From an uncultured Gammaproteobacteria bacterium (lineage in GTDB: Bacteria > Pseudomonadota > Gammaproteobacteria > UBA6429 > Thiohalophilaceae), in assembly GCA_913064945.1 (NCBI GenBank), contig CAJYAN010000001.1, forward strand, positions 62,001-126,000: DNA of 64,000 nt, in the 5' to 3' direction. Every line of letters starts with the position of its first letter. The first letter of the stretch is position 1. The translations under genes and the position numbers were made by a program. Below, piece after piece: positions 30,389-38,398 of the stretch. The notes beneath the pieces were generated by a model. It searched no databases. It worked only from the letters and a program-made list of their open reading frames with translations, and had not been told where the DNA came from.

Positions 30389-31977
30389 TGAATAAACTGG
30401 CCGGCGTCGACTGGAGTCATCTAGTCTGTAAGTCGCCAGGCTTTATGGTGCATCCGGGAATGCCGCCAGGATGGGTAGTATTTATCCTGTTGTCATTATT
30501 CGTCATTATCGTGGCGGCCTGGCGCAACTCACTGCTGAGTGTGCAACAGGGACCCGCGGGGCGGTATTTTGCATTTCCTGCACCGATCAGTAAATGGTTG
30601 ACGCGACGGGTGATCAGTCCCTGGTTACTGGTAGTGCTACGCCTCATCACTGCCAGTATTTTTTTGTTAGTCATTGTTGCCGGCCTGTTTGGTAATCCCA
30701 TCCCGGAACGCAATCTCGCCACAGAACTGACCTGGACGCTGTGGTGGACGGGATTGATTATTGCCATTATTTTTAGTGGCTCGGCCTGGTGTGCTATCTG
30801 TCCTTGGGATGCGATTGCGACCTGGTTGGTGAGACGTCGCTTATGGCAACGTAGTCCAGAGACGGCGAGTCTCAATATGCGTGTGCCGAAAATATTGCGA
30901 AGTGTCTGGCCTGCCTTGTTAATGTTTATTGGCCTTACCTGGTTAGAACTTGGTTTTGGTGTGACGCGAAGCCCCTATGCTACGGCAGTGCTGGCGCTGG
31001 TAATTGTCGTCCTGACGACGGTGTCGTTGGCGATGTATGAACGTAAGGCATTTTGTCGCTACTTTTGCTCTGTCGGTCGCACGATTGGCTTTTATTCCGA
31101 ATTGTCACCCGTTGCACTGCGCCCTGTCGACTCACAGGTCTGTGCCGATTGTAAGACGCTGGAGTGTTATCACGGTTCAGAAAATATTGAACCCTGCCCG
31201 ACGCATCTGGTTATGGGGCGCATTACACAAAACACCTATTGCACCTCCTGTGGTGCCTGTAGCCAGAGCTGTCCCTCTCAGAACATCAACTGGCAATGGC
31301 GTCATGTGGGTAGTGAGGCGATACAGACGGCGCGACCACACTGGGATGAAGGCTGGTTTATACTCGGCCTAGTGGCGTTGACCAGCTTTCATGGCATCAC
31401 GATGTTACCCATATGGGAAAAATGGATTCGACATTTCGCCGAGCAGATTAACGACTCGGGACAACTGCTATGGAGTTTCTCGGTGGGGATGGGTGTTATA
31501 TTGCTGTTCCCCATTCTTATTTTTATGTTGCTGGTAAAGATAAACCAGCGTTTGAACTTTAGAGAGCTGGAATTCAAGCGACTCTTTTCCAGTCTGGCCA
31601 TAGCGACCCTGCCGCTGGCCTTTACCTATCACATTGCACATAACCTGACGCATCTGTTTCGTGAGAGTCGTGGCATGCTGAGTGTGTTCGCCAATCCACT
31701 GGGGATTGGTCGCCTGCCGTTGTCCAGTGCAGAGATGCATTTGCGGCATGTACAGCCACTTATTCCGCAGAATCTGATCTATGCACTCCAGGCGGGACTG
31801 ATCGTGTTTGGCTTCTGGCTGGCCACCAGGATTTTGGCGTTTCGCCTTCAAGGTCTTGTTGAAAGAACACAGCGGCCTCGTTTTGCCATACAGTGGCCGA
31901 TACTGGTATTTATAACGCTTATGAGCCTGTTGAATCTCTGGTTGCTAATGCAGCCTATGATGATGCGAATGAAATAA
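30388..31977 (+). CDS. NapH/CcoG-like membrane polyferredoxin (second, larger copy)
   Basis: A 529-residue protein with about nine or ten membrane segments. It has the CxxxC(P) pair WCAICPWDAIATWL (near residue 132) and FCRYFCSVGRTIGF (near residue 222), then a cytoplasmic Cys-rich part with CADCKTLECYHG, EPCPTH and CTSCGACSQSCP. This matches the NosR C-terminal / NapH / CcoG superfamily with an extra C-terminal multi-TM region (His-containing YHIAHNLTHLF). It probably moves electrons across the membrane or to or from quinone. It is the second NapH-type protein of the cluster. Confidence 0.85.
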   Translation: MNKLAGVDWSHLVCKSPGFMVHPGMPPGWVVFILLSLFVIIVAAWRNSLLSVQQGPAGRYFAFPAPISKWLTRRVISPWLLVVLRLITASIFLLVIVAGLFGNPIPERNLATELTWTLWWTGLIIAIIFSGSAWCAICPWDAIATWLVRRRLWQRSPETASLNMRVPKILRSVWPALLMFIGLTWLELGFGVTRSPYATAVLALVIVVLTTVSLAMYERKAFCRYFCSVGRTIGFYSELSPVALRPVDSQVCADCKTLECYHGSENIEPCPTHLVMGRITQNTYCTSCGACSQSCPSQNINWQWRHVGSEAIQTARPHWDEGWFILGLVALTSFHGITMLPIWEKWIRHFAEQINDSGQLLWSFSVGMGVILLFPILIFMLLVKINQRLNFRELEFKRLFSSLAIATLPLAFTYHIAHNLTHLFRESRGMLSVFANPLGIGRLPLSSAEMHLRHVQPLIPQNLIYALQAGLIVFGFWLATRILAFRLQGLVERTQRPRFAIQWPILVFITLMSLLNLWLLMQPMMMRMK

Positions 31978-32112
31978 TAAAGTAGAAGGTCGACGTATGT
32001 TACAAACGACTGACAATAGACGACGCCAAACTTCGGGTTGTCGGGGCGAGATGCCAGAAAGTGCAGGTGTGGCGTGTCGAAAAGGCATGAAGCAGGGTAC
32101 AGGCTGGTAAAT

Positions 32113-32706
32113 ATGGATCGTCGTGCATTTTTCAAACACTTTGGCCGCAGGGTTTCAGAAAAGGCGATTGAGCATATGGACCAACGCGTGGAAAAAAAGG
32201 CATCACACTGGATACGCCCGCCGTATGCCATCGCTGAACTGGAGTTTCTGCTGGCTTGTACCCGCTGTGATAAATGTATCGAGGCCTGCCCGCACGAGGT
32301 CGTCTTTCCACTACCCGCCAGACGCGGCGGGGATGTGGTGCATACCCCGGCGATGGATCTGCTCAATCACGGTTGTCATCTCTGTAGCGATTGGCCGTGC
32401 GTAAGCGTGTGTGCGTCCCAGGCGCTGAAGCTTCCGCTGTCAGAAAATAATGAAAGGAATGCCCTGCCAAAACTGGCGATTGCGGTGATTGAAACAGGGA
32501 CTTGCCTGCCGTATCAGGGGCCAGACTGTGGCGCCTGTGAGACGTCTTGTCCAGTACCGGGTGCTCTTGAGTGGCATGATTTTAAACCGTACATCAATAT
32601 CGGTTTATGTACGGGATGCGCCTTATGTAGAGAAGCCTGTGTCCTTGAGGACAAAGCAATAAGGATACACTCCTTAAATCATATTCAGCGAGAGAGCCAG
32701 ACCTAG
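32113..32706 (+). CDS. NapF-like cytoplasmic polyferredoxin
   Basis: A protein of about 197 residues. The start DRRAFFKHFGRR resembles NapF, with an RR pair but no hydrophobic export segment, so a cytoplasmic location is likely. Four Cys motifs follow: CTRCDKCIEACPH, CHLCSDWPCVSVC, CGACETSCP and CTGCALCREAC. NapF assists maturation of NapA before export in known systems. I place the start at ATG 32113; the open frame begins earlier but the upstream residues have no family support. It is the last gene of the cluster; the next gene is on the opposite strand. Confidence 0.85.
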   Translation: MDRRAFFKHFGRRVSEKAIEHMDQRVEKKASHWIRPPYAIAELEFLLACTRCDKCIEACPHEVVFPLPARRGGDVVHTPAMDLLNHGCHLCSDWPCVSVCASQALKLPLSENNERNALPKLAIAVIETGTCLPYQGPDCGACETSCPVPGALEWHDFKPYINIGLCTGCALCREACVLEDKAIRIHSLNHIQRESQT

Positions 32707-32937
32707 ACCGGCGGCAATTTGGCGAAATAATACAGGCGTGAGATCAGTCAATGCGGCAATGACGAATCGAGTTCAGTGGTGAGAGTGGACTAAATTTTCC
32801 GGGCTAAGGTTACAGATGTATGATTTGGAAGACATCCGGATTACGACAGAAAGCGTATTTCAGAGTGTACACTTTCGGTTGCAGGTATTTAAATGGATAT
32901 TATATGAAAATGGTGTGTCAGTTCCCGGCGCTATGGC

Positions 32938-35900
32938 TCAGATCCTCCAGTCAAACTTTTCAATCGGGATGGGTTTAGAGATCGCGTAGCCCTGTGCATA
33001 ATCAACACCAATGGTATAAAGAAAATCCATGATCTCGGGTTTCTCAACGAATTCTGCAATCGTCTTCAGGTTCATGACTTTGGCAACCTGGGTAATTGCC
33101 TGAACCATGGACCGATCTATCGGGTCATCGATAATATCTTTAACAAAGTTACCATCAATTTTTAGAAAGTCGACTGGTAGATTTTTCAAGTAGCTAAAGG
33201 ATGACATACCGCTACCGAAATCATCCAGTGAAAAGCGGCAGCCATTCTTTTTGAGTTCATTGATTATGACGCTGGCGCGGGACATGTTGGCAACCGCTGC
33301 CGTTTCTGTGATTTCAAAACAGATTTTTTCTGAAGGTAGATTGTACTCATTGAACAAACCGGTTAAAAAGCTGGAGAAGTTCGGATCGCCAATGGTCTGT
33401 CCGGACAAATTGATCGCGCACAAGTCAAGATTATGTAAAAACGGCTTGTTTTGCGCCAGCCAATCAAAGGTATTTTTTAATACCCAGCGATCAACAAAGG
33501 TCATGAGATTGTAGCGTTCTGCCGCTGGAATGAAGGCTCCTGGGGGAATAGGGATACGGGGATTATCACGCATGGTGAGGAGTACTTCAAAATGGTGATT
33601 GGTCGAATGCGATGCGACTGGGACAATTTTCTGTATATTTAACATGAAGCCATTACTGTCCAGGGCCTCATGTATCCTTGAGACCCACTCCATTTCGCCG
33701 TAACGTTTGGCAACATCAAAGTCATCATCTCTGTAGATATGAATACGGTTGCGGCCGGACTCTTTGGCAATGTAACAGGCGGTATCGGCGGCGCTGAGCG
33801 CCTGGGTAATATCCTGCGTATTACGGTTGATCGTGACTACACCAATGCTGGCGCCAATAGCAAAGGATTTTTGATCCCAGGTAAAACGGTAATCATTAAT
33901 GAGTTCCTGAATGGCGGCGATATTTTTAATTGCAGGTTCAAGTTCACAATGTAAAAAGAGAATGCCAAATTCATCACCACCGAGACGTGCGAGGGTGTCG
34001 CCCTGTCGAATCTTATCCTGCAGCAAACTCGCCAGTTGTCTCAGTAATTCGTCGCCGGCAATATGGCCGCAGGTATCGTTGACGACTTTAAACTGATCCA
34101 GATCGATGTAGCATACTACGTGCTCTGATCGTTCGATCTGGATACTGTAAATGGCCTGTTGCAAGCGTTGTTCAAATTCATGTCGGTTAATCAGGCCGGT
34201 GAGGGTGTCGTGGCTGGCGAGATAGTCTACCTTGCGCGAAATAGTCCGTTCGTGGGTAATATCTCTAAAAACCAGAACCGCGCCCGCGTTGCTATTGGCT
34301 GCTTCAATTGGGCTACAGGATAATTGTGCTGGAAAGGCAGTATCATTCTTGCGCCACATGACCTGATTATCACCCTGGTAGGTCTGATTTTGCTTAATGG
34401 CACGATAGATGAAACTGTATTTTACCTGAAAAGCGGATTTGTCCTCATAGCTATGTTGTAATAAATCATGGATATTTTTACCGTAGACTTCCTCGCCTTT
34501 CCAGCCGGTCATTTTTTCGGCAGCGCTGTTCATAAAAGTGCATAACAAATCTTTGTCGACAGCAATAATACCCTCGCTGGTGGAGTCGATCAGGGTCAGA
34601 ATGTTGGTGTTGAGATTTTCGGATTGTTTCTGTATAGATTTTGTTTGTTCACGCAGGCGGTGCGTATGAATGGCAATGGCGATTTCATGACAGACACTTT
34701 GCAGTAAATCGGCAGTTCCACGAAGATAACTCGAGCCCACGCTAGTGTGGCCCGTGAGAAAGACCCCGAGGATCTCACCCTGTATCTTTAATGGCAGCGC
34801 AATAAGCCGTTTCAGGTGTAGCCGTTCGAGTTCATTATCCCGATAAGTGATGGCATTCTCGAGGTCTTCTATAATGATCTTTGTACCTTTCTGGGCAACC
34901 TGATTGATTGGCAGATTCGCAAGATAGGGCATTGTAAAAAGGCCCTTACTCAGATAGTCACCATTATGTGCAAGACATATAAGCTGCTCTCGAGCGGGCT
35001 CATCGACAAATATCCAGGCCTCATTATCAAGGCTGACAGATTTGGCGATATCGAATAACTGACTTAGCACCGCATTAACATGGCTGGTATCGTCGAGCTG
35101 ACGCAATAAATTATTATTAACGGCCAGGATGTGATCCCGGGTATTGAGTGACTGGATAAGTTGGTTATGGCGGTGCGTCAGCATACCGAGTTCATCGGTG
35201 GATTTCGCCTCGAATAGCGATGTCGTTGTCTCGCCGGTCTCAGGATGGCTGACCAACGTTTCCAGAGGGTGCAGTGACTGGTGAAAGCTTTTGACGAATA
35301 ACAGGCTACAGGCTATCACGAGAAATTCCAGACTGAGCCAGACGATAACGGTTTCCAGTGTGAAGTAGCCGGTCTTGGTCCAGTAATACTGCACTATCAT
35401 GGTTTCGGTTAATAATGGTGTCAGCCCGCCGATCAGGAAAACTTTTGTACGTAACCGGAAAATGGGTCTGTTTTGAATGAGAGGAGCAAAGTATTTACCA
35501 AACAGGTCAAATATCGTAATGAATACAGGTAGTCCTACGAGAATGGCGAGTATTAATGCTACCAGCTGAAGGCGTAGCCAGTCGACCAGCCCGGGTTGGT
35601 AATCGCTATACAACATTGCGCTAAAGATTACGGCGTAAGGGGCGATTAATAAATAGCCAAGAAGCAGTCCCCAGAAATGTCGTGAAAAGTATTGCAGTCG
35701 CCGCAGGGCCCGTTGTGTGTCCTCTCCAATGGCGGCATCGAGGTAAGTGCTCAGTGGCTGGATATAGCGCCGAAAATACAGGATTGCAATGACTAGTGTC
35801 GTGATGACGCTGCCGGGTAACAGGGGGGTGCTGAGAATTGACCAGAGCTGTTGAGAATTCAGGAGCTCAAAATAGTAAAGCAAGATAAAACCTGTCACTG

Positions 35901-35985
35901 GCGTCAGCAGCCAGGTCAGGCTAATGAGCCAGCTAAAACGTCGTAGAAATCGCTTGCCGCTCATAGATGAGGTGTGCCGTAACAT
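32938..35985 (-). CDS. membrane GAF–PAS–GGDEF–EAL signalling protein
   Basis: A protein of about 1015 residues. The N-terminal part has about six membrane segments, then a HAMP-like linker (LFEAKSTDELGMLTHRHNQL), a GAF domain (about residues 300–440), a PAS domain (ILTLIDSTSEGIIAVD onwards), and a GGDEF domain with RLGGDEFGILF and an RQGD inhibitory site just before it. The EAL domain has EVL in place of EAL but keeps FEITET, LDDFGSGMSSF and LKIDG, so phosphodiesterase activity is possible. ATG 35985 is preferred to TTG 36009; ATG 35964 is also possible. The sensed signal is unknown. A bidirectional terminator lies upstream of its start region. Confidence 0.9.
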   Translation of the reverse strand: MLRHTSSMSGKRFLRRFSWLISLTWLLTPVTGFILLYYFELLNSQQLWSILSTPLLPGSVITTLVIAILYFRRYIQPLSTYLDAAIGEDTQRALRRLQYFSRHFWGLLLGYLLIAPYAVIFSAMLYSDYQPGLVDWLRLQLVALILAILVGLPVFITIFDLFGKYFAPLIQNRPIFRLRTKVFLIGGLTPLLTETMIVQYYWTKTGYFTLETVIVWLSLEFLVIACSLLFVKSFHQSLHPLETLVSHPETGETTTSLFEAKSTDELGMLTHRHNQLIQSLNTRDHILAVNNNLLRQLDDTSHVNAVLSQLFDIAKSVSLDNEAWIFVDEPAREQLICLAHNGDYLSKGLFTMPYLANLPINQVAQKGTKIIIEDLENAITYRDNELERLHLKRLIALPLKIQGEILGVFLTGHTSVGSSYLRGTADLLQSVCHEIAIAIHTHRLREQTKSIQKQSENLNTNILTLIDSTSEGIIAVDKDLLCTFMNSAAEKMTGWKGEEVYGKNIHDLLQHSYEDKSAFQVKYSFIYRAIKQNQTYQGDNQVMWRKNDTAFPAQLSCSPIEAANSNAGAVLVFRDITHERTISRKVDYLASHDTLTGLINRHEFEQRLQQAIYSIQIERSEHVVCYIDLDQFKVVNDTCGHIAGDELLRQLASLLQDKIRQGDTLARLGGDEFGILFLHCELEPAIKNIAAIQELINDYRFTWDQKSFAIGASIGVVTINRNTQDITQALSAADTACYIAKESGRNRIHIYRDDDFDVAKRYGEMEWVSRIHEALDSNGFMLNIQKIVPVASHSTNHHFEVLLTMRDNPRIPIPPGAFIPAAERYNLMTFVDRWVLKNTFDWLAQNKPFLHNLDLCAINLSGQTIGDPNFSSFLTGLFNEYNLPSEKICFEITETAAVANMSRASVIINELKKNGCRFSLDDFGSGMSSFSYLKNLPVDFLKIDGNFVKDIIDDPIDRSMVQAITQVAKVMNLKTIAEFVEKPEIMDFLYTIGVDYAQGYAISKPIPIEKFDWRI

Positions 35986-36105
35986 GGGTGGGAGCGGGGA
36001 TCCTCTCAATTTGCTCTAGTTATAACGGCTATTCGAATATTACCTATAGTCTATTAGAAATATATAATATTTCGTCGGCGATGGGTTTACTTTTTCGTTC
36101 AGGTA

Positions 36106-36136
36106 ATAAAAAAGGTGCCCTCGGCACCTTTTTTAT
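36106..36136. terminator. bidirectional intrinsic terminator
   Basis: The stem AAAGGTGCC / GGCACCTTT with a 3-base loop is flanked by A-rich and T-rich runs. On the minus strand it ends the dsrC-like gene, whose stop lies 27 bp away, and separates it from the GGDEF–EAL gene. Confidence 0.88.
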
Positions 36137-36162
36137 TTAACCCGAGGGTTTTGTTGAGAATT

Positions 36163-36498
36163 TTAACTACAGCCTTTGGGGCGGGGTAGTCCGGCGATCT
36201 TGTTGGCACACTTAATCAATCCGGTGGGAAACAGCGAGTAGATGTATTTTTGGCTGCTGCGATCGGCGCCAAAACGGTCTTTCATTATCTTGGAGAACTG
36301 ACGTGGTTCACAGACCGAGCCATTGTCCTGAAAGTATTCACGCGCCGTCCTGATAATGTCCCAGTGCTCTTCGGTGAGTGGATCAATGCGTTCGTTTTTA
36401 CCAATCTCAACAGCGAGTTCCTCGCTCCACTCGTCGAGATTCTCCAGCCAGCCGGCTTCGCTTAATTGGATGGTCTTACCATTTACCTGTGCTTCCAT
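36163..36498 (-). CDS. DsrC/TusE-family sulfur carrier paralogue
   Basis: A 111-residue protein of the DsrC/TusE/RspA family: LTEEHWDIIRTAREYF in the middle and LFPTG followed by KIAGLPRPKGCS at the end. The penultimate Cys (the persulfide-carrying position) is kept. The second Cys of true DsrC, 11 residues earlier, is replaced by Asn; another Cys stands two residues further upstream (IKCANKIAG), and a third is at CEPRQF. So it is neither a standard DsrC nor a simple TusE. It lies upstream of, on the same strand as, nothing else, and just downstream of soeABC, suggesting a link with sulfite oxidation or regulation. Confidence 0.88.
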   Translation of the reverse strand: MEAQVNGKTIQLSEAGWLENLDEWSEELAVEIGKNERIDPLTEEHWDIIRTAREYFQDNGSVCEPRQFSKIMKDRFGADRSSQKYIYSLFPTGLIKCANKIAGLPRPKGCS

Positions 36499-36570
36499 AA
36501 TATCTGCCTCAATCTTTAATGCTTAATACCTGACCAATTATATCAGGATCTATATTATTATCCACTGATA

Positions 36571-37548
36571 CTAGATGGTCTGATAATACAAATTTTGCGG
36601 GTGGTTGGCCTGGGCAAAGAAGAACCAGCGCTCGGCAAGCAGGCCAATATACTGGACCACAAAGGCGGCGATCAGAATGCCGCTATTGTGCTTGTCCATA
36701 CCGACCCAGAGCAGGATAAAGGGCACCACAAATGCCAGTAGCAGGAAGCTCCATTTCATCGTTTTGAGGAAGGTGGCCGTCGCATGGTGGAAAAAGTCAC
36801 GCGTATTCACCGAGCCGCCCATAAAGCCCATCGCCTTTTGCTGGATCTTGGTATGGCGTACGCCAATGGCGGTCTGGATCGTCGACTTGGCCTTGATGCG
36901 ACTGTTACGCACTAAGGAGGCACTGCGAGTAATAAAGCCGGCGGCGATAATAATCATGCTCCAGATGGCATAAAATCTCATCAGCTCCGGGGCGCTGATA
37001 TTGGCAAAGGCCGTGGCCAGGGTAAAGCCCGATGCCGTACCCAGTAAAATATAATTGATGACGGTTAATGGGCTATGCCACTCCTGCAGGAATTTCAGGC
37101 AGGCGTAAATCATGCCGGTACAGATGAACAGGGCAAAAGTCGTCAGCATGCCGAGGGTACCGATGATCAGGGTCAGCTGCAGGCGAGCCCCGGCCTTGGT
37201 CGTGAACAGGACCGTGTCCCATTCAAACCAGTGCATGAGACTATAGAAAAATACCAGGCCCATCATAATGGGTAGCACAATGACTTCACGCGACAGCCAT
37301 GAGGTACGCCACTGTGTCGCCGCACGCCAGGCGCGTTCGGGGCGACCGAGATGGAAAAAGGACGCGACCAGACCGCCAACTAAAAACAACAGGGCCAGCA
37401 TGGCACCGGTACCATAAAAGTGTGCACTATCCTGGGTGGGCAGCAGCTCAACGGCGGAATAACTCTGGCCGGTAAATAGTGCCAGGAACATGCCCTGACC
37501 AACGCCGATCAAGGTCGTTAGAAAAATGACTGAAAAAGCGGGATTCAT
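36571..37548 (-). CDS. soeC: sulfite dehydrogenase membrane subunit SoeC
   Basis: A 325-residue DmsC/NrfD-type membrane protein with about eight membrane segments (for example VIFLTTLIGVGQGMFLALF near the start). It anchors the SoeAB complex at the cytoplasmic face of the inner membrane and passes electrons to quinone. It is the last gene of the soeA–soeB–soeC order; the 118-bp gap after soeB is free of other genes. Family assignment rests on fold and operon; DmsC-like subunits of other enzymes look similar. Confidence 0.87.
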   Translation of the reverse strand: MNPAFSVIFLTTLIGVGQGMFLALFTGQSYSAVELLPTQDSAHFYGTGAMLALLFLVGGLVASFFHLGRPERAWRAATQWRTSWLSREVIVLPIMMGLVFFYSLMHWFEWDTVLFTTKAGARLQLTLIIGTLGMLTTFALFICTGMIYACLKFLQEWHSPLTVINYILLGTASGFTLATAFANISAPELMRFYAIWSMIIIAAGFITRSASLVRNSRIKAKSTIQTAIGVRHTKIQQKAMGFMGGSVNTRDFFHHATATFLKTMKWSFLLLAFVVPFILLWVGMDKHNSGILIAAFVVQYIGLLAERWFFFAQANHPQNLYYQTI

Positions 37549-37666
37549 ACGACTAATTCTCCAAAAATATTATTTAACGCCAGCACGCGGTGACAGAGCA
37601 TAAATAAAATGCATTATTCATTATTATGGTTTCCTTTGCCTTGTAGCGCCTTTGCGTTGAAAAAAA

Positions 37667-38398
37667 CTACCAGGAAGTGCTGTCGTCAAGTGTTGGTGTC
37701 TTGACTGGCGCACTTGGACCGCGCTGTTCTTTATTCAACGGATTATCCGCACGCTGTAATTCATCTTCATGAATATGCATACGTGTCTTGCGGCGTGGTA
37801 GATAGTGATTCGAAGGCATCGTGCCCCATTCCGGCATGAGCGGGTAGCCGCCTTCTTCACGAATCGCGACCGAGACTTCTGATTCCGGGTCATGCACGTC
37901 ACCATAGAGGCGGGCACTGGTCGGGCAGGCCAGGACACAGGCGGGTTTGCGCTCGCTCTCCGGTAGCGTTTCGTCATAAAGCCGATCCACGCACAGAGTA
38001 CATTTTTTCATAACCTGTTGCTGCTCATCGATTTCCCGCACGCCGTAAGGGCAGGCCCAGGAGCAATAACGACAACCAATACACTTGTCGTAGTCGACCA
38101 GGACAATACCATCTTCCTTGCGCTTGTAGCTGGCGCCGGTTGGACAGACCGGAACGCAAGGCGGGTCCTCGCAGTGCAGGCAGCTCTTCGGAAAGTGCAG
38201 GGTTTCGGTATTGGGAAATTCACCGATTTCATAGGTCTGCACACGGTTAAAAAAAGTCCCGGTAGGGTCTTTGGCATAAGGGTTTTCATCGGTCATAAAA
38301 CCGGCCGGGCCAGAGGTGTTCCACTCCTTGCAGCTGGTGACACAGGCGTGACAACCGACACAAACATTCAGATCAATAACAAGGGCTAATTGAGTCAT
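37667..38398 (-). CDS. soeB: sulfite dehydrogenase iron–sulfur subunit SoeB
   Basis: A 243-residue ferredoxin-like subunit with four [4Fe-4S] clusters: CVGCHACVTSCKEWN, CLHCEDPPCVPVCP, CIGCRYCSWACPYG and CTLCVDRLYDE with a later CVLACP. No export signal is present, in line with a cytoplasmic enzyme. It starts directly after the soeA stop with no spacer. Confidence 0.9.
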   Translation of the reverse strand: MTQLALVIDLNVCVGCHACVTSCKEWNTSGPAGFMTDENPYAKDPTGTFFNRVQTYEIGEFPNTETLHFPKSCLHCEDPPCVPVCPTGASYKRKEDGIVLVDYDKCIGCRYCSWACPYGVREIDEQQQVMKKCTLCVDRLYDETLPESERKPACVLACPTSARLYGDVHDPESEVSVAIREEGGYPLMPEWGTMPSNHYLPRRKTRMHIHEDELQRADNPLNKEQRGPSAPVKTPTLDDSTSW

